Source: Acidovorax sp. SRB_14 (GTDB lineage: Bacteria > Pseudomonadota > Gammaproteobacteria > Burkholderiales > Burkholderiaceae_C). From it: a stretch of 41,517 bases of DNA. Where the stretch lies: assembly GCF_012932145.1 (NCBI RefSeq), contig NZ_MWOK01000028.1:1-41517 (forward strand), written 5' to 3'. Of the stretch, positions 22,788 through 34,161 are shown in pieces (position 1 is the first letter of the stretch; each line of letters begins with the position of its first letter). The notes below the pieces were generated by a model that was given only the letters and a program-made list of their open reading frames with translations, ran no database searches and was not told the DNA's origin. A program made the position numbers and the translations under genes.

Positions 22788-23354
22788 ATGCAGCACGAAA
22801 CCCGCTTTTGCACGCACTGCGCCACGCCGCTGGCGCGGATCCGCCAGGCCGAGGACGGCGGCGACGTCGAGCGGCTGCGCTGCCCGGCCTGCGGCTGGAC
22901 GCACTGGAACAACCCGACGCCGGTGCTGGCGGCGATCGTCGAAGTCAATGGCCAGGTGCTGCTGGCGCGCAATGCGGCCTGGCCCGCCAAGATGTTTGCG
23001 CTGATCACGGGCTTCATGGAAGCGGGCGAGTCGCCGCAGGACGGCATCGCGCGCGAGGTCAAGGAAGAGACCAACCTCGATGTGCGCTCGGCCACGCTGG
23101 TCGGCGCCTATGAGTTCCTGCGCATGAACCAGGTCATCATCGCCTACCACGTGGTGGCCGAGGGCCAGGTCCAGCTCTCGCCCGAGCTGCTGGACTACCG
23201 GCTCTACGACTTGCCGGACCTGCGCTGCTGGCCTGCCGGCACCGGCTATGCGCTGGCCGACTGGCTGCGCACGCGCGGCCACGAGCCGGTGTTTTTCACC
23301 GAAGAAGAAAATGCAGAGCGGCGCCGCGGACTGGGCCTGCCGCCAAAGGACTGA
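22788..23354 (+). CDS. NUDIX hydrolase with N-terminal zinc ribbon
   Basis: A 188-residue NUDIX hydrolase that would cleave a nucleoside diphosphate linked to another moiety, such as NADH or ADP-ribose. The N-terminal zinc ribbon has C8-T-H-C11 and C32-P-A-C35, as in NudC-type NADH pyrophosphatases. The NUDIX box runs from G75 to about L97: G, five residues, E81, seven residues, R89-E90-V-K-E93-E94. The usual Gly near the end of the box is Asn (N96). WNNPTPV before the box is shared with NudC-like proteins. The start at 22788 is set by the zinc ribbon; the region before it is a palindromic repeat. The next gene starts 6 nt after the stop. Confidence 0.88.
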   Translation: MQHETRFCTHCATPLARIRQAEDGGDVERLRCPACGWTHWNNPTPVLAAIVEVNGQVLLARNAAWPAKMFALITGFMEAGESPQDGIAREVKEETNLDVRSATLVGAYEFLRMNQVIIAYHVVAEGQVQLSPELLDYRLYDLPDLRCWPAGTGYALADWLRTRGHEPVFFTEEENAERRRGLGLPPKD

Positions 23355-23360
23355 AAGACC

Positions 23361-23588
23361 ATGGAAATCCACAAGGAAATCGACACCCGCGGGCTCAACT
23401 GCCCGCTGCCCATCCTGAAGGCCAAGAAGGCGCTGGCCGACATGGCCAGTGGCCAGCTGCTCAAGGTGCTGTCCACCGACGGCGGTTCGCTGCGCGATTT
23501 CCAGGCGTTTGCCAAGCAGACCGGCAACGAGCTGGTCGAGCAGCAGACGCAGGGCGGCGAATTCATCCACGTGCTGCGCCGGCGCTGA
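23361..23588 (+). CDS. TusA-family sulfurtransferase/sulfur carrier
   Basis: A 75-residue protein of the TusA/SirA/YedF fold: DTRGLNCPLPILKAKKALAD contains the conserved CPLP motif with the reactive Cys14; STDGGSLRDFQAFAKQTGNE follows. TusA-type proteins carry persulfide sulfur for tRNA thiolation, molybdenum cofactor or dissimilatory sulfur pathways. It is co-transcribed with the NUDIX gene and close to cysM. Which sulfur pathway it serves is not determined. Confidence 0.9.
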   Translation: MEIHKEIDTRGLNCPLPILKAKKALADMASGQLLKVLSTDGGSLRDFQAFAKQTGNELVEQQTQGGEFIHVLRRR

Positions 23589-23680
23589 GCGGGCGACAGA
23601 CGAAGCCGGAGGGCCGCAGGCCGAGCACGCCTGCCGTGCGCAGGCTGCCCCCGCCCATGCTGGCTCTTCCAGGGCGCGGG

Positions 23681-23738
23681 AATTCAGGTCAAATCGGCCT
23701 CAAACGCTTATCTGTCAAGCGCTGTCAGCTATTGAAGG
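23681..23738. repeat. Comamonadaceae-type palindromic repeat, copy 5
   Basis: Same orientation as copy 4: a TCAAATCGGCCTCAAA block, ACGCTT / AAGCGCT arms around a TATCTGTC-type loop, and TCAGCTATTGAA. It lies in the convergent gap between the TusA-like gene and galU. Confidence 0.85.
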
Positions 23739-23795
23739 GTGAGCGTTTCATGCGTTGCCCACGCTGCGCCTGCGGCGGGAGCCGCAGCCCTGCGC

Positions 23796-24689
<894 letters not shown>

Positions 24690-24732
24690 GTCGGCCTAAA
24701 GAAAGGATGGAGTGGTGGTGCGCGGCGGTTTT

Positions 24733-27630
24733 TCAGCCTAGGCGGGCCAGTTGCTCGCGCAGGCGCTCGAGCGTGGCACCGAAGTCGGCCACGCGCTTCT
24801 TTTCCTGCTCGATGACGGCGGCCGGCGCCTTGGCGACAAAGGCCTCGTTGCCCAGCTTGGCGTTTGCCTTGGCAACCTCGCCGTCGATGCGCGCGATTTC
24901 CTTGGACAGGCGCGTGCGCTCGGCGGTCACGTCGATCTCCATGTGCAGGCACAGGCGCGCGCCGCCGACCACGGCCACGGGCGCGGCCTGCGCGGCGGCC
25001 GCCCAAGCGGCCTCGTCGTCGAACACCCTGACTTCGCTGAGCTTGGCAAGCGCCTGCAGCACCGGCGCGGCGCCGCGCAAAAATTCGCTGTCGCCCACGG
25101 CATACAAAGGCAGGCGCGCGGCGGGCGAGACGTTCATCTCGCCGCGCAGCGTGCGGCAGGCGTCGACCAGCGCCTTGAGGCGCGCGACGTGGGCGATTGC
25201 CGCCTCGTCGATCTTCTCGGGCTGCGCCTCGGGGTAGCGTGCGATGCTGACCGACGCGCCCGCCAGGCCGGCCACGGGCGCGACCTTTTGCCACAGCTCT
25301 TCGGTGATGAACGGGATGATGGGGTGGGCCAGGCGCAGGATGGCTTCGAGCGTGCGGATCAGCGTGCGGCGCGTGGCGCGCTGCTGGGCGGCGTTGCCGG
25401 TCTGGATCTGCACCTTGGCGATTTCCAGGTACCAGTCGCAGAACTCGTTCCAGACGAAGTCGTAGACCGTGTTGGCGACGTTGTCGAGCCGGTACTCGGC
25501 AAAGCCCTTGGCGACTTCGGCCTCGGTCTTCTGCAGCTGCGAGCTGATCCAGCGGTCGCACTGGCTGAAGTCCAGGTAGCCCTCGAAGGCGCCGCCGGGC
25601 TGGCACTGTTCCTTGGTGTGTTCCTGCAGGCCGCAGTCCTGGCCTTCGCAGTTCATCAGCACGAAGCGGCTGGCGTTCCAGAGCTTGTTGCAGAAGTTGC
25701 GGTAGCCCTCGCAGCGCTTGCTATCAAAATTGATGCTCCGCCCCAGGCTGGCCAAGGCCGCGAAGGTGAAACGCAGGGCATCTGCGCCATAGGCCGGAAT
25801 GCCGTCGGGAAATTCCTTTTGCGTGTCCTTGCGCACCTTGGGCGCGGTTTCGGGCTTGCGCAGGCCGGTGGTGCGCTTGCCCAGCAGCGGCTCGAGCGCG
25901 ATGCCGTCGATCAGGTCGACCGGGTCGAGCACGTTGCCCTCGCTCTTGCTCATCTTCTTGCCCTGCGCGTCGCGCACCAGGCCGTGGATGTAGACATGCC
26001 TGAACGGCACGCGGCCCGTGAAGTGCGTGGTCATCATGATCATCCGGGCCACCCAGAAGAAGATGATGTCGTAGCCCGTCACCAGCACGGAGGAGGGCAG
26101 GTAGAGGTTGTAGTCGTCGGTGGGCGCGTCGCCCTGGTGGGGCCAGCCCATGGTCGAAAAGGGCACGAGGGCCGACGAGTACCAGGTGTCGAGCACGTCG
26201 TCGTCGCGGCGCAGGGTCTTGCCGGGCGCCTGAGCCTGGGCGTCGGCCTCGTTGCGCGCCACGTAGACCTGGCCGTCCTCGTCGTACCAGGCGGGAATCT
26301 GGTGGCCCCACCACAGCTGGCGCGAGATGCACCAGTCCTGGATGTTGTTCATCCACTGGTGGTAGGTGTTGACCCAGTTTTCCGGCACGAAGGTGACGGC
26401 GCCCGAATCGACCGCGTCGATGGCCTTCTGCGCAATGCTCTTGCCGGTGGGGTCGGAGTCACTGACCTTGCCCATGGCGACGAACCACTGGTCGGTCAGC
26501 ATGGGCTCGACCACCTGGCCGGTGCGCGTGCAGATCGGCACCATCAGCTTGTGCTTCTTGATCTCGACCATCAGGCCGGCCGCTTCGAGGTCGGCCACGA
26601 TCGCCTTGCGCGCCACGAAACGGTCCATGCCGCGGTATTTTTCGGGCGCCTCGTCGTTGATGGTGGCCTGCAGCGTCAGCACGCACACCATGGGCAGGTG
26701 GTGGCGCTGTCCGACCTGGTAGTCGTTCGGGTCGTGCGCCGGCGTGACCTTCACCACGCCCGTGCCGAATTCCTGGTCCACGTAGTCGTCGGCAATCACC
26801 GGAATCTGGCGGTCGCACAGCGGCAGGTTGACCATCTTGCCGATCAGGTGCTGGTAGCGCGCGTCTTCGGGGTGCACCATCACGGCCACGTCACCCAGCA
26901 TGGTCTCGGGGCGCGTGGTGGCCACCACCAGCTGGCCTGAACCGTCGGAGAGCGGGTAGGCGATGTGCCACAGCGAACCGTCTTTTTCTTCGCTCTCGAC
27001 TTCGAGGTCCGACACGGCGGACTGCAGCTTCGGGTCCCAGTTGACCAGGCGCTTGCCGCGGTAGATCAGGCCCTGTTCGTAGAGGCGCACAAAGGTCTCG
27101 GTCACCACGGTGGACAGTTTGGGGTCCATGGTGAAGTATTCGCGGCTCCAGTCCACGCTGTCGCCCATGCGGCGCATCTGCGTGGTGATGGTGTTGCCGG
27201 ACTGTTCCTTCCACTCCCACACCTTGGCGACGAAGTTCTTGCGCGCCTCGGGGGGCGTGGCGCCCATGTCGTGGCGGCTGATGCCCAGTTCTTGCAGCTG
27301 GCGCTCGACGACGATCTGCGTGGCGATGCCGGCGTGGTCGGTGCCGGGAATCCAGGCGGTATTGAAGCCGCGCATGCGGTGGTAGCGCGTGAGGCTGTCC
27401 ATGATCGTCTGGTTGAACGCATGGCCCATGTGCAGCGTGCCGGTGACGTTGGGCGGCGGCAGCTGGATCGCGAACGACGGCGCATCGGCCTGCGCCGCGC
27501 CGCTGCCGCGCACGCCGGCCGCGCCGTAGCCACGCGCCTCCCACTCGGGGCCCCAGTGGGCTTCGAGCGCGGCGGGCTCGAACGATTTGGACAGGCTGGC
27601 AAGGCCGGGTTGGGCAGGGGTGTCGCTCAT
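24733..27630 (-). CDS. valS: Valyl-tRNA synthetase
   Basis: A 965-residue class Ia aminoacyl-tRNA synthetase. HIGH is HMGH at 67-70 in [18 protein letters not shown], and KMSKS is KKMSKSEGN at about residue 557. The large editing domain lies between them ([20 protein letters not shown], residues near 280-300), followed by the anticodon-binding domain ([11 protein letters not shown]) and a C-terminal coiled-coil arm ([20 protein letters not shown]). The start at 27630 ([10 protein letters not shown]) fits the family; the reading frame continues upstream without a plausible start. Confidence 0.96.
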   Translation of the reverse strand: MSDTPAQPGLASLSKSFEPAALEAHWGPEWEARGYGAAGVRGSGAAQADAPSFAIQLPPPNVTGTLHMGHAFNQTIMDSLTRYHRMRGFNTAWIPGTDHAGIATQIVVERQLQELGISRHDMGATPPEARKNFVAKVWEWKEQSGNTITTQMRRMGDSVDWSREYFTMDPKLSTVVTETFVRLYEQGLIYRGKRLVNWDPKLQSAVSDLEVESEEKDGSLWHIAYPLSDGSGQLVVATTRPETMLGDVAVMVHPEDARYQHLIGKMVNLPLCDRQIPVIADDYVDQEFGTGVVKVTPAHDPNDYQVGQRHHLPMVCVLTLQATINDEAPEKYRGMDRFVARKAIVADLEAAGLMVEIKKHKLMVPICTRTGQVVEPMLTDQWFVAMGKVSDSDPTGKSIAQKAIDAVDSGAVTFVPENWVNTYHQWMNNIQDWCISRQLWWGHQIPAWYDEDGQVYVARNEADAQAQAPGKTLRRDDDVLDTWYSSALVPFSTMGWPHQGDAPTDDYNLYLPSSVLVTGYDIIFFWVARMIMMTTHFTGRVPFRHVYIHGLVRDAQGKKMSKSEGNVLDPVDLIDGIALEPLLGKRTTGLRKPETAPKVRKDTQKEFPDGIPAYGADALRFTFAALASLGRSINFDSKRCEGYRNFCNKLWNASRFVLMNCEGQDCGLQEHTKEQCQPGGAFEGYLDFSQCDRWISSQLQKTEAEVAKGFAEYRLDNVANTVYDFVWNEFCDWYLEIAKVQIQTGNAAQQRATRRTLIRTLEAILRLAHPIIPFITEELWQKVAPVAGLAGASVSIARYPEAQPEKIDEAAIAHVARLKALVDACRTLRGEMNVSPAARLPLYAVGDSEFLRGAAPVLQALAKLSEVRVFDDEAAWAAAAQAAPVAVVGGARLCLHMEIDVTAERTRLSKEIARIDGEVAKANAKLGNEAFVAKAPAAVIEQEKKRVADFGATLERLREQLARLG

Positions 27631-27653
27631 GGAGGGGGCAATGGCAAATGAAA

Positions 27654-27676
27654 ACGGCATCCCAAAGGATGCCGTG
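27654..27676 (-). terminator. Terminator-like hairpin after xdhC
   Basis: GGCATCC and GGATGCC form a perfect 7-bp stem with a 4-nt loop (27656-27673), followed on the minus strand by GTTTTC. It lies about 30 nt past the xdhC stop and just before valS. Confidence 0.6.
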
Positions 27677-27706
27677 GTGTTGGACGGTGGGCGGGATAGG
27701 CTGATT

Positions 27707-28564
27707 TTAGACCGCCACCGCACCTGGGCGCAGGGCGGCGTGTGCGCGCCCCGGGTCGGATGCGCGCACCAGCTGTGCCGCCACCGCCACCGCAATCACC
27801 TCGGGCTCCTTGCCGCTGATGCCGTCGATGCCGATCGGGCAGGCCATGCGCGCGATCGCGGCGGGGTCGATGCCACGCTGCTCGAAGCGGTGCACGAAGC
27901 GGTTCCTCTTGGTCTTCGAGCCGATCAGACCGAAGAAGCCAAAGTCGCCGCGCCGCAGGATGGCCTCGCTGATGCGCAGGTCGAGGTCGTGCTGGTGCGT
28001 GAGCACCAGGTAATACGCACCGGGCGGTGCGGTGGCGACTTCGGCCTCCACCGCATCGACGCACAGCCTGCGGATGTGCGCGGGCCAGGGGCCGCCCAGT
28101 CCATCGAAGCTGGCCGGAAATTCTTCTTCGCGTTCATCGATCCAGTCGACCACGCAGTGCAGCGGGGCGAGCGCCCGCGCGATGGCGCGGCCCACATGGC
28201 CGGCGCCGTACAGCTGCAGGTGAAAGCGCGGCGGCACCAGCGGCCAGGCGGACAGCGCCGCGGCGTCGAGCGGGGCAAAGCCCAGCGTCACGGCACCGCC
28301 GCAGCATTGGCCGAGCGCGGGGCCCAGCGGGTAGTGCACCGACAGCGGCGGGCGGGCCTGGCCGGCCAGCAGCGCGCGCGCCTGGGCGATGGCCTGGAGC
28401 TCCAGGTGGCCGCCACCGATCGTTCCGGCCAGGTCCGACGCGCCCACCAGCATGCGCGTGCCGGCGCCGCGCGGCACCGAGCCGCGCGCGTCGAGCACCT
28501 CGACCACGGTGGCGCGCTGCCCGCAGGCCAGCCACGCGGCGGCGGTGTCGCGCAGGCGGTCCAT
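27707..28564 (-). CDS. xdhC: Xanthine dehydrogenase accessory protein XdhC
   Basis: A 285-residue XdhC/CoxI-family protein that delivers and sulfurates the molybdenum cofactor for xanthine dehydrogenase. The N-terminal domain has [20 protein letters not shown] and GTIGGGHLE, followed by [15 protein letters not shown]. The C-terminal Rossmann domain starts [17 protein letters not shown], with [13 protein letters not shown] and [13 protein letters not shown]. Only 2 nt separate its ATG from the xdhB stop, so it is the third gene of the operon. The start at 28564 is the family start. Confidence 0.93.
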   Translation of the reverse strand: MDRLRDTAAAWLACGQRATVVEVLDARGSVPRGAGTRMLVGASDLAGTIGGGHLELQAIAQARALLAGQARPPLSVHYPLGPALGQCCGGAVTLGFAPLDAAALSAWPLVPPRFHLQLYGAGHVGRAIARALAPLHCVVDWIDEREEEFPASFDGLGGPWPAHIRRLCVDAVEAEVATAPPGAYYLVLTHQHDLDLRISEAILRRGDFGFFGLIGSKTKRNRFVHRFEQRGIDPAAIARMACPIGIDGISGKEPEVIAVAVAAQLVRASDPGRAHAALRPGAVAV

Positions 28565-28566
28565 GG

Positions 28567-30996
28567 CTAGGCCTCCTGCGCCGCCTGCACCGCCGTGATG
28601 GCGCGCAGGATGGATTCGCTGGTGGCCGGCGCGCTCAAGGGCGGGTCGGTGTGGTGGCCCCCCGCGGCCGACACCGCGTCGCGGATGGCGAAGAACACCG
28701 AGAACGGCAGCAACAGCGGCGGCTCGCCCACGGCCTTGCTGCGGTGGATGCTGTCCTCCGCGTTCTGCCCTTTGAATAGTTCGCAGTGCAGCACGGGCGG
28801 GCAGTCGTTGGCGGTGGGGATCTTGTAGGTGCTGGGTGCATGCGTGGTCAGCTTGCCGCTGGTGGGATGCCAGACCAGCTCTTCGGTGGTCAGCCAGCCC
28901 ATGCCCTGGATGAAGGCGCCTTCGATCTGGCCGATGTCGATGGCCGGGTTCAGCGACTTGCCGGCGTCGTGCAGGATGTCGGCGCGCAGCAGCTTCCACT
29001 CGCCCGTGAGCGTGTCCACCACGACCTCGCTGGCGGCCGCGCCGTAGGCAAAGTAGAAGAACGGCCGGCCCTGCATCTTGTCCTTGTCCCAGCTCAGGCC
29101 CGGCGTGGCGTAGAAGCCGTCGGACCACAGCTGCACCCGCTCCAGGTAGGCATGGTCGACGAGGGCACAAAACGCCATCTGCCGGCCGTTGACCTGCACC
29201 AGGTCGTTGGCGAAGCGCACCGCTGCCGGCTCGCCGCCGTGCAGCTGGGCGGCGCACGCGGCCAGCCGTTCCCGGATCTGGCGCGCGGCATCCTGCGCGG
29301 CCTTGCCGTTCAGATCGGCGCCCGTGGAGGCCGCCGTGGCGGACGTGTTGGCCACCTTCTGCGTGTCGGTGGCGGTGACGCGCACGCGCTCGAAACCCAC
29401 GCCGAGTTCGTGCGCCACGACCTGCGCCACCTTGGTGTTCAGGCCCTGGCCCATTTCGGTGCCGCCGTGGTTGACCAGGACCGAGCCATCGGTGTAGACG
29501 TGCACCAGCGCGCCGGCCTGGTTGAGGTGCTTGACGTTGAACGAGATGCCGAACTTGACCGGTGTGAGCGCGATGCCGCGCTTGAGCACGGGGCTCGCGG
29601 CGTTGAAGGCGGCTATCTCGGCGCGGCGGCTGCGGTAGCCGCTGCTGGCTTCGAGCTGCGCGCTCAGCTCGTGGATGATGTTGTCGGTGACGGTCTGGCC
29701 GTAGGGCGTGACGTTGTTGTGCGCCTTGCCATAGAAGTTGGCGCGGCGCACGTCCAGCGGGTCCTTGCCCAGCGTGCGCGCCACCGAGTCGAGGATGTTC
29801 TCGATGGCGATCGCGCCCTGGGGCCCGCCAAAGCCGCGGAACGCGGTGTTCGACTGCGTGTTCGTCTTGCCCGAGAAGCCGTGCATGGACACATCGGGCA
29901 GCCAGTAGGCGTTGTCAAAATGGCACATCGCGCGCGTCATCACCGGGCCCGAGAGGTCGGCCGAGTGCCCGGCGCGCGAGACCAGGGTGATTTCGGCGCC
30001 CAGCACCTTGCCGGCAGCGTCGTAGCCGACTTCGTACTCGTACCAGAAGCAGTGGCGCCGGCCCGTGACCAGGAAGTCGTCGTCGCGGTCCAGGCGCAGC
30101 TTGACCGGGCGCCGGAGCCGGCGCGCCGCCACCGCGGCCACGCAGGCGAACAGGGCCGACTGCGACTCCTTGCCGCCAAAGCCGCCACCCATGCGGCGGC
30201 ACTCGACCTGCACGTGGTTGGACGGCACATTCAGCGCACGCGCCACCAGATGCTGCATCTCGCTCGGGTGCTGGGTCGAGCAATGCACGTGCATGCCGCC
30301 GTCTTCCTTCGGTGTGGCGTAGCTGATCTGCCCTTCGAGGTAGAACTGTTCCTGCCCGCCCACGGAGAGCGTGCCGCGCAGCCGGTGCGGCGCGCGCGCG
30401 ATGGCGGCCTGCGCGCCGCCCTCGGTGGTGGCGCGCGCCAAGTGCATGGGCGGCAGCACGTACTGCTGCAGGGCATGGGCCTGCTGCGGCGTGAGCACGG
30501 GCGGCAGCGGGCTGATCGTCAGCGCGTCCCGGGCCAGCGCGGCGGCGCGGCGGGCCGCATCGCGCGTCTGGGCGACCACGGCAAAAACCGGCTGGCCCAG
30601 GTAGCGGACCTCGCCGTCGCACAGGATGGGGTCGTCGGGGACGATGGCGCCGCAGTCGTTGGCGCCGGGAAGGTCTGCGGCCGTGATGACGTCCACCACG
30701 CCGGGCATGGCACGGACGCGGTCGAGCGACAGGCCGGTCAGCGTGCCGTGGGCCACGGGCGACAAGCCCAGCGCGCAGTGCAGGGTGCCGGCCAGCTCGG
30801 GCAGGTCGTCGATGTAGGCAGCTTCACCGGCCACGTGCAGGTGCGCCGACTCGTGCGGCCGGCTCACGCCCACGCGTGCGCCCGCGCGCTCGGCGCGCGC
30901 TTCGGCGCTCTGGTCGATGCGGGTCGCGGTGTTCTGCAGATAGTCCGAAAAGGTTTCAGCGCGCTGCAGCAGCCGCGCGTCCACGGGTTGGTTCAT
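28567..30996 (-). CDS. xdhB: Xanthine dehydrogenase, molybdenum-binding subunit
   Basis: An 809-residue large subunit that binds the molybdopterin and oxidises hypoxanthine and xanthine to urate. Seen in order: the a/b hammerhead HLHVAGEAAYIDDLPELAGT, GGQEQFYLEGQ, MGGGFGGKESQ, NTAFRGFGGPQGAIAIENI (the substrate Arg lies in this AFRGFGGPQ segment) and GGTEMGQGLNTKVAQV. The catalytic Glu lies in the C-terminal GEPPLLLP segment, which is intact. It begins 1 nt after the xdhA stop. The product is cytoplasmic; no Tat signal is present. Confidence 0.95.
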   Translation of the reverse strand: MNQPVDARLLQRAETFSDYLQNTATRIDQSAEARAERAGARVGVSRPHESAHLHVAGEAAYIDDLPELAGTLHCALGLSPVAHGTLTGLSLDRVRAMPGVVDVITAADLPGANDCGAIVPDDPILCDGEVRYLGQPVFAVVAQTRDAARRAAALARDALTISPLPPVLTPQQAHALQQYVLPPMHLARATTEGGAQAAIARAPHRLRGTLSVGGQEQFYLEGQISYATPKEDGGMHVHCSTQHPSEMQHLVARALNVPSNHVQVECRRMGGGFGGKESQSALFACVAAVAARRLRRPVKLRLDRDDDFLVTGRRHCFWYEYEVGYDAAGKVLGAEITLVSRAGHSADLSGPVMTRAMCHFDNAYWLPDVSMHGFSGKTNTQSNTAFRGFGGPQGAIAIENILDSVARTLGKDPLDVRRANFYGKAHNNVTPYGQTVTDNIIHELSAQLEASSGYRSRRAEIAAFNAASPVLKRGIALTPVKFGISFNVKHLNQAGALVHVYTDGSVLVNHGGTEMGQGLNTKVAQVVAHELGVGFERVRVTATDTQKVANTSATAASTGADLNGKAAQDAARQIRERLAACAAQLHGGEPAAVRFANDLVQVNGRQMAFCALVDHAYLERVQLWSDGFYATPGLSWDKDKMQGRPFFYFAYGAAASEVVVDTLTGEWKLLRADILHDAGKSLNPAIDIGQIEGAFIQGMGWLTTEELVWHPTSGKLTTHAPSTYKIPTANDCPPVLHCELFKGQNAEDSIHRSKAVGEPPLLLPFSVFFAIRDAVSAAGGHHTDPPLSAPATSESILRAITAVQAAQEA

Positions 30997-30997
30997 G

Positions 30998-32596
30998 TCA
31001 GGCTCCCTGAAGGTCGGACGGGCTGGCGGTAGCCGCTGGCGCGGCGTGCGGCATGGCGCTGAACACGCTGGTCAGCGCGCTGGGCAGCGGATCGGCCGTG
31101 CGCGTTTCCAGCCAGAAGCGCCGCAGCAGGTTCTGCGCCACCTGCAGCCGGTAGCCGGCGCTCGCGCGCATGTCGGACAGCGGCGCGAAGTCGCTGGCCA
31201 GGGCCGCCTGGGCCGCCTGGACCGCTTCTTGCGACCAGGGCTGGCCCCGCAGCGCGGCCTCGGCGTGCGCCGCGCGCCGGACCGTGGCCGCCATGCCGCC
31301 AAAGGCCAGGCGCACGGCGGCGACCCGGTCGCCGTCGAGCTCGATCGCAAAGCCGCCGCACAGCGCCGAGATGTCGCAGTCAAAGCGCTTGCTGATCTTG
31401 TAGCCGCGCACCTGGCGCGCCAGGGCCGTGAGTGGGATCGCCAGCCCCTGCACGAACTCACCCGTTTCGAGCCGGTTCTTCATGTAGTCGGTATAGAAGT
31501 CCTGCAGCGGCATGCGGCGCACGCGTTCGCCGCGCCGCAGCTCGATCTGCGCATCGAGCGCCATCAGGATCGGCGGCGAGTCGCCGATGGGCGAGCCGTT
31601 GGCCACATTGCCGCCCATGGTGCCGGCGTTGCGGATGGGCGGCGAGGCAAAGCGCAGCCACATATCGGTGAGCGCCGGCACGCGCTGCACCAGGGCCTCC
31701 CAGGCGCGGGTGAGCGAGGCGCCCGCACCGATGTAGAGCTCGCGGCCGCCGAGGTGGTCGCGTTCCTCGACGACCTTCATCGCGTCGACGTCGCCGACGA
31801 AAAGGATGTCGCCCAGGTCGCGGAACATCTTGTTGACCCACAGGCCCACGTCGGTGGAACCGGCCAGCAGCTGGGCCTGGGGGTGCTGCAGGCGCAGCGC
31901 GGCCAGCGCGCCCAGCGTCCGGGGGGCGTGGAAGTGGTCGGTGCGCCGGGCCGCGTTCGGGCCGGCATAGCTGAACGAGCCTTCGCTGGCGCCGCGCGCG
32001 ATGCCCTGCAGCGCTGCGACCACGGGTGCCGTGTCGAGTGCGATCGCCGGCAGGTCGAACATGCGCTGGCCCGCGTCGAGGATGGGCCGGTAGCCGGTGC
32101 AGCGGCACAGGTTGCCCGACAGGTCGTCGGCCAGCTGCTGGCGCGTGGGCTGCGTGCCGCAGGCGCTGTGGTGTTCGTACGTAGACCACAGCGACATCAC
32201 AAAGCCCGGCGTGCAGAAGCCGCACTGCGAGCCGTGGCAATCGACCAGCGCCTGCTGCACCGGGTGCAGTGCACCAGGCTGCGTTGCGGTGTCGGCGGCC
32301 TTCAGGTCTTCGACCGTGAACAGCGCCTTGCCGTGCAGCGTGGGCAGGAACTGGAGGCAGGCGTTCACAGTGCGCAGCGCCAGGCCGCGCACGGTCGTGC
32401 CCGGCGCCTCGCTGCGCCCGGGCAGTTCGCCGATCACGACCGTGCAGGCGCCGCAGTCGCCCTCGTTGCAGCCTTCCTTGGTGCCGGTGCAGCGGGCGTC
32501 TTCGCGCAGCCATTCGAGCACGGTGCGCGTGGGGTGCGAGCCGCGGACTTCGACAACGGCGCCCCGGTGGTAGAAACGGATGGCTTGGTGTGGCAT
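30998..32596 (-). CDS. xdhA: Xanthine dehydrogenase, FeS/FAD small subunit
   Basis: A 532-residue subunit carrying two [2Fe-2S] clusters and FAD. The plant-type cluster uses C43, C48 and C51 in EGCNEGDCGACTVV plus a later Cys in NACLQFL. The second cluster uses CGFCTPGF and NLCRCTGYRP. The FAD domain follows (LLAGSTDVGLWVNK, then FASPPIRNAGTMGGNVANGS). It passes electrons from molybdenum to NAD+. It is the first gene of xdhABC and divergent from the guanine deaminase gene across 227 nt. Confidence 0.95.
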   Translation of the reverse strand: MPHQAIRFYHRGAVVEVRGSHPTRTVLEWLREDARCTGTKEGCNEGDCGACTVVIGELPGRSEAPGTTVRGLALRTVNACLQFLPTLHGKALFTVEDLKAADTATQPGALHPVQQALVDCHGSQCGFCTPGFVMSLWSTYEHHSACGTQPTRQQLADDLSGNLCRCTGYRPILDAGQRMFDLPAIALDTAPVVAALQGIARGASEGSFSYAGPNAARRTDHFHAPRTLGALAALRLQHPQAQLLAGSTDVGLWVNKMFRDLGDILFVGDVDAMKVVEERDHLGGRELYIGAGASLTRAWEALVQRVPALTDMWLRFASPPIRNAGTMGGNVANGSPIGDSPPILMALDAQIELRRGERVRRMPLQDFYTDYMKNRLETGEFVQGLAIPLTALARQVRGYKISKRFDCDISALCGGFAIELDGDRVAAVRLAFGGMAATVRRAAHAEAALRGQPWSQEAVQAAQAALASDFAPLSDMRASAGYRLQVAQNLLRRFWLETRTADPLPSALTSVFSAMPHAAPAATASPSDLQGA

Positions 32597-32654
32597 GGAC
32601 GACGGATGGGAGGGTCAGAGGTATCCCTGAAACTTAGTCGCTTTCTTGCCGGCA

Positions 32655-32697
32655 GGCATATGCCGAAAGGAATAGTCTCTATGCGGTGGTGCATATG
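32655..32697. promoter_or_regulatory. Paired CATATG palindromes between xdhA and guaD
   Basis: GGCATATGCC (32655-32664) is a perfect palindrome; a related GCATATGGC follows at 32691-32699. They lie in the 227-nt divergent region, about 60 and 95 nt from the xdhA start. Candidate binding sites for a regulator of purine catabolism, which is not encoded nearby. Weak evidence. Confidence 0.3.
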
Positions 32698-32823
32698 GCG
32701 CTCCGCGCGGATTTCGCCAAGATCGGGCCTCGGAGTCGGCCTTCCATCCGATGCGGCCGCTGCCGGGCAGTGCCCGCCCCTTTGTTCGCCGGGGCCGATG
32801 GCCCGGTCTTACCAAACGACCTC

Positions 32824-34161
32824 ATGACCACGATGTCACCCTCCAAGCTCGCACTGCGCGGCGATCTGCTCGATTTCACCGGCACGCCCGAATGGGCGGT
32901 GGTCGATGCCGCGGCCGTGCGCTTCCGCCCCGACCACTGGCTGCTGATCGAGGGCGGCCGCATCACCGGCGTGCAGCCCGGCGACCAGGCGCCGGGCGCG
33001 GACTGGGTGCAGCACGACCACCGCGGCAGGCTGCTGCTGCCCGGCTTCATCGACACCCACGTGCACAGCCCGCAGATCGACATGATCGCCAGCTACGGCG
33101 CCGAGTTGCTCGACTGGCTCCACACCTACACCTTCCCCGCCGAGATGCGCTTTGCCGACCCGGCCGTGTCGCAGGCGGGCGCCGCGCGCTTTCTGGATGC
33201 GCTGCTGGCCAGCGGCACGACCAGCGCCGTGGTCTTTCCGACCGTCCACAAAGCCAGCGCCGACGCACTGTTTGCCGGCGCCAGCGCGCGCGGCATGCGC
33301 CTCGTCACGGGCAAGGTGCTGATGGACCGCCACGCGCCGCCCGCGCTGTGTGACGACGTGGCAGGGGCCGAGCGCGACTGCGTCGACCTGATCGAGCGCT
33401 GGCACGGCGTGGGCCGCAATGCCTATGCCGTGACCGTGCGCTTTGCGCCCACCAGCACGCCGGCGCAGCTGGCCATGGCGGGGCAGCTGTGCGCGGCCTA
33501 CCCGGGCACCTACATGCAGACCCATGTCGCAGAGAACCGCGACGAGGTGGAATGGGTGCGGCAGCTCTTTCCGCAGGCGCGCAGCTACCTCGATGTCTAC
33601 GCACGCGCCGGCCTGCTGCATGCGCGCAGCGTGCTGGCGCACGGCATCTGGCTCGACGCCAACGACCGCGCAGCGATCCGCGACAGCGGCGCGCAGGTGG
33701 CGCACAGCCCCTCGTCCAACCTGTTCCTGGGCAGCGGGCTGTTCGACTGGCACGCCGCCGTGCAGGCGGGCATACACGTCAGCGTGGCCACCGACGTCGG
33801 CGCCGGCACCAGCCTGTCGATGCAGCGCACGCTGGCCGACGCCTACAAGGTGCAGGCGCTGGCCGGCCAGCGCCTGACCGCCTGGAAGGCGCTGCACAGC
33901 GCCACGCGCGGCGCGGCGCAGGCGCTGGGGCTGGCGGGTGAAATCGGCTCGTTCGATGTCGGCTGCACCGCCGACGTGTGCGTGTGGCACTGGGCCAGCG
34001 GCGCGGTGGCCGAGCGCCGGCACGCACTGGCGCGCGACCTGCACGAGCGCGTGTTTGCCTGGCTCACCCTGTCGGACGAGCGCAACCTGGCGGCCGCCTA
34101 TGTGGCGGGCGTGGACCGCCTGCCAGCTGCCGCAGCAGCGCCGCAGGAGGTGAGCGGCTAG
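32824..34161 (+). CDS. guaD: Guanine deaminase
   Basis: A 445-residue amidohydrolase that converts guanine to xanthine. Zinc ligands are H79 and H81 in GFIDTHVHSPQ, H234 in MQTHVAEN, H273 in LAHGIW and D324 in VATDVGAGTS, the complete set for the family. YTFPAEMRF and SPSSNLFLGSGLFDW are typical of guanine deaminases. Its product feeds the divergent xanthine dehydrogenase. The start at 32824 (MTTMSPSK) is taken over an in-frame ATG at 32686 that would add 46 residues unlike the family. A purine permease follows 97 nt downstream. Confidence 0.94.
   Translation: MTTMSPSKLALRGDLLDFTGTPEWAVVDAAAVRFRPDHWLLIEGGRITGVQPGDQAPGADWVQHDHRGRLLLPGFIDTHVHSPQIDMIASYGAELLDWLHTYTFPAEMRFADPAVSQAGAARFLDALLASGTTSAVVFPTVHKASADALFAGASARGMRLVTGKVLMDRHAPPALCDDVAGAERDCVDLIERWHGVGRNAYAVTVRFAPTSTPAQLAMAGQLCAAYPGTYMQTHVAENRDEVEWVRQLFPQARSYLDVYARAGLLHARSVLAHGIWLDANDRAAIRDSGAQVAHSPSSNLFLGSGLFDWHAAVQAGIHVSVATDVGAGTSLSMQRTLADAYKVQALAGQRLTAWKALHSATRGAAQALGLAGEIGSFDVGCTADVCVWHWASGAVAERRHALARDLHERVFAWLTLSDERNLAAAYVAGVDRLPAAAAAPQEVSG

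Noticed and set aside
25715..25745. GCGCTTGCTATCAAAATTGATG-like match to the palindromic repeat within valS (shown as GCGCTTGCTATCAAAA)
   Set aside because: It encodes the conserved valS segment [12 protein letters not shown] and lacks the second palindrome arm, so the likeness is by chance.
24751..26940. Long open frame opposite valS (about 730 codons)
   Set aside because: It is antisense to a fully recognisable valS gene, is rich in Gly/His/Arg/Val as expected from GC-rich antisense reading, and has no domain. The same holds for the long frames opposite xdhB, hemX/hemY, hsdR, guaD and gcdH.
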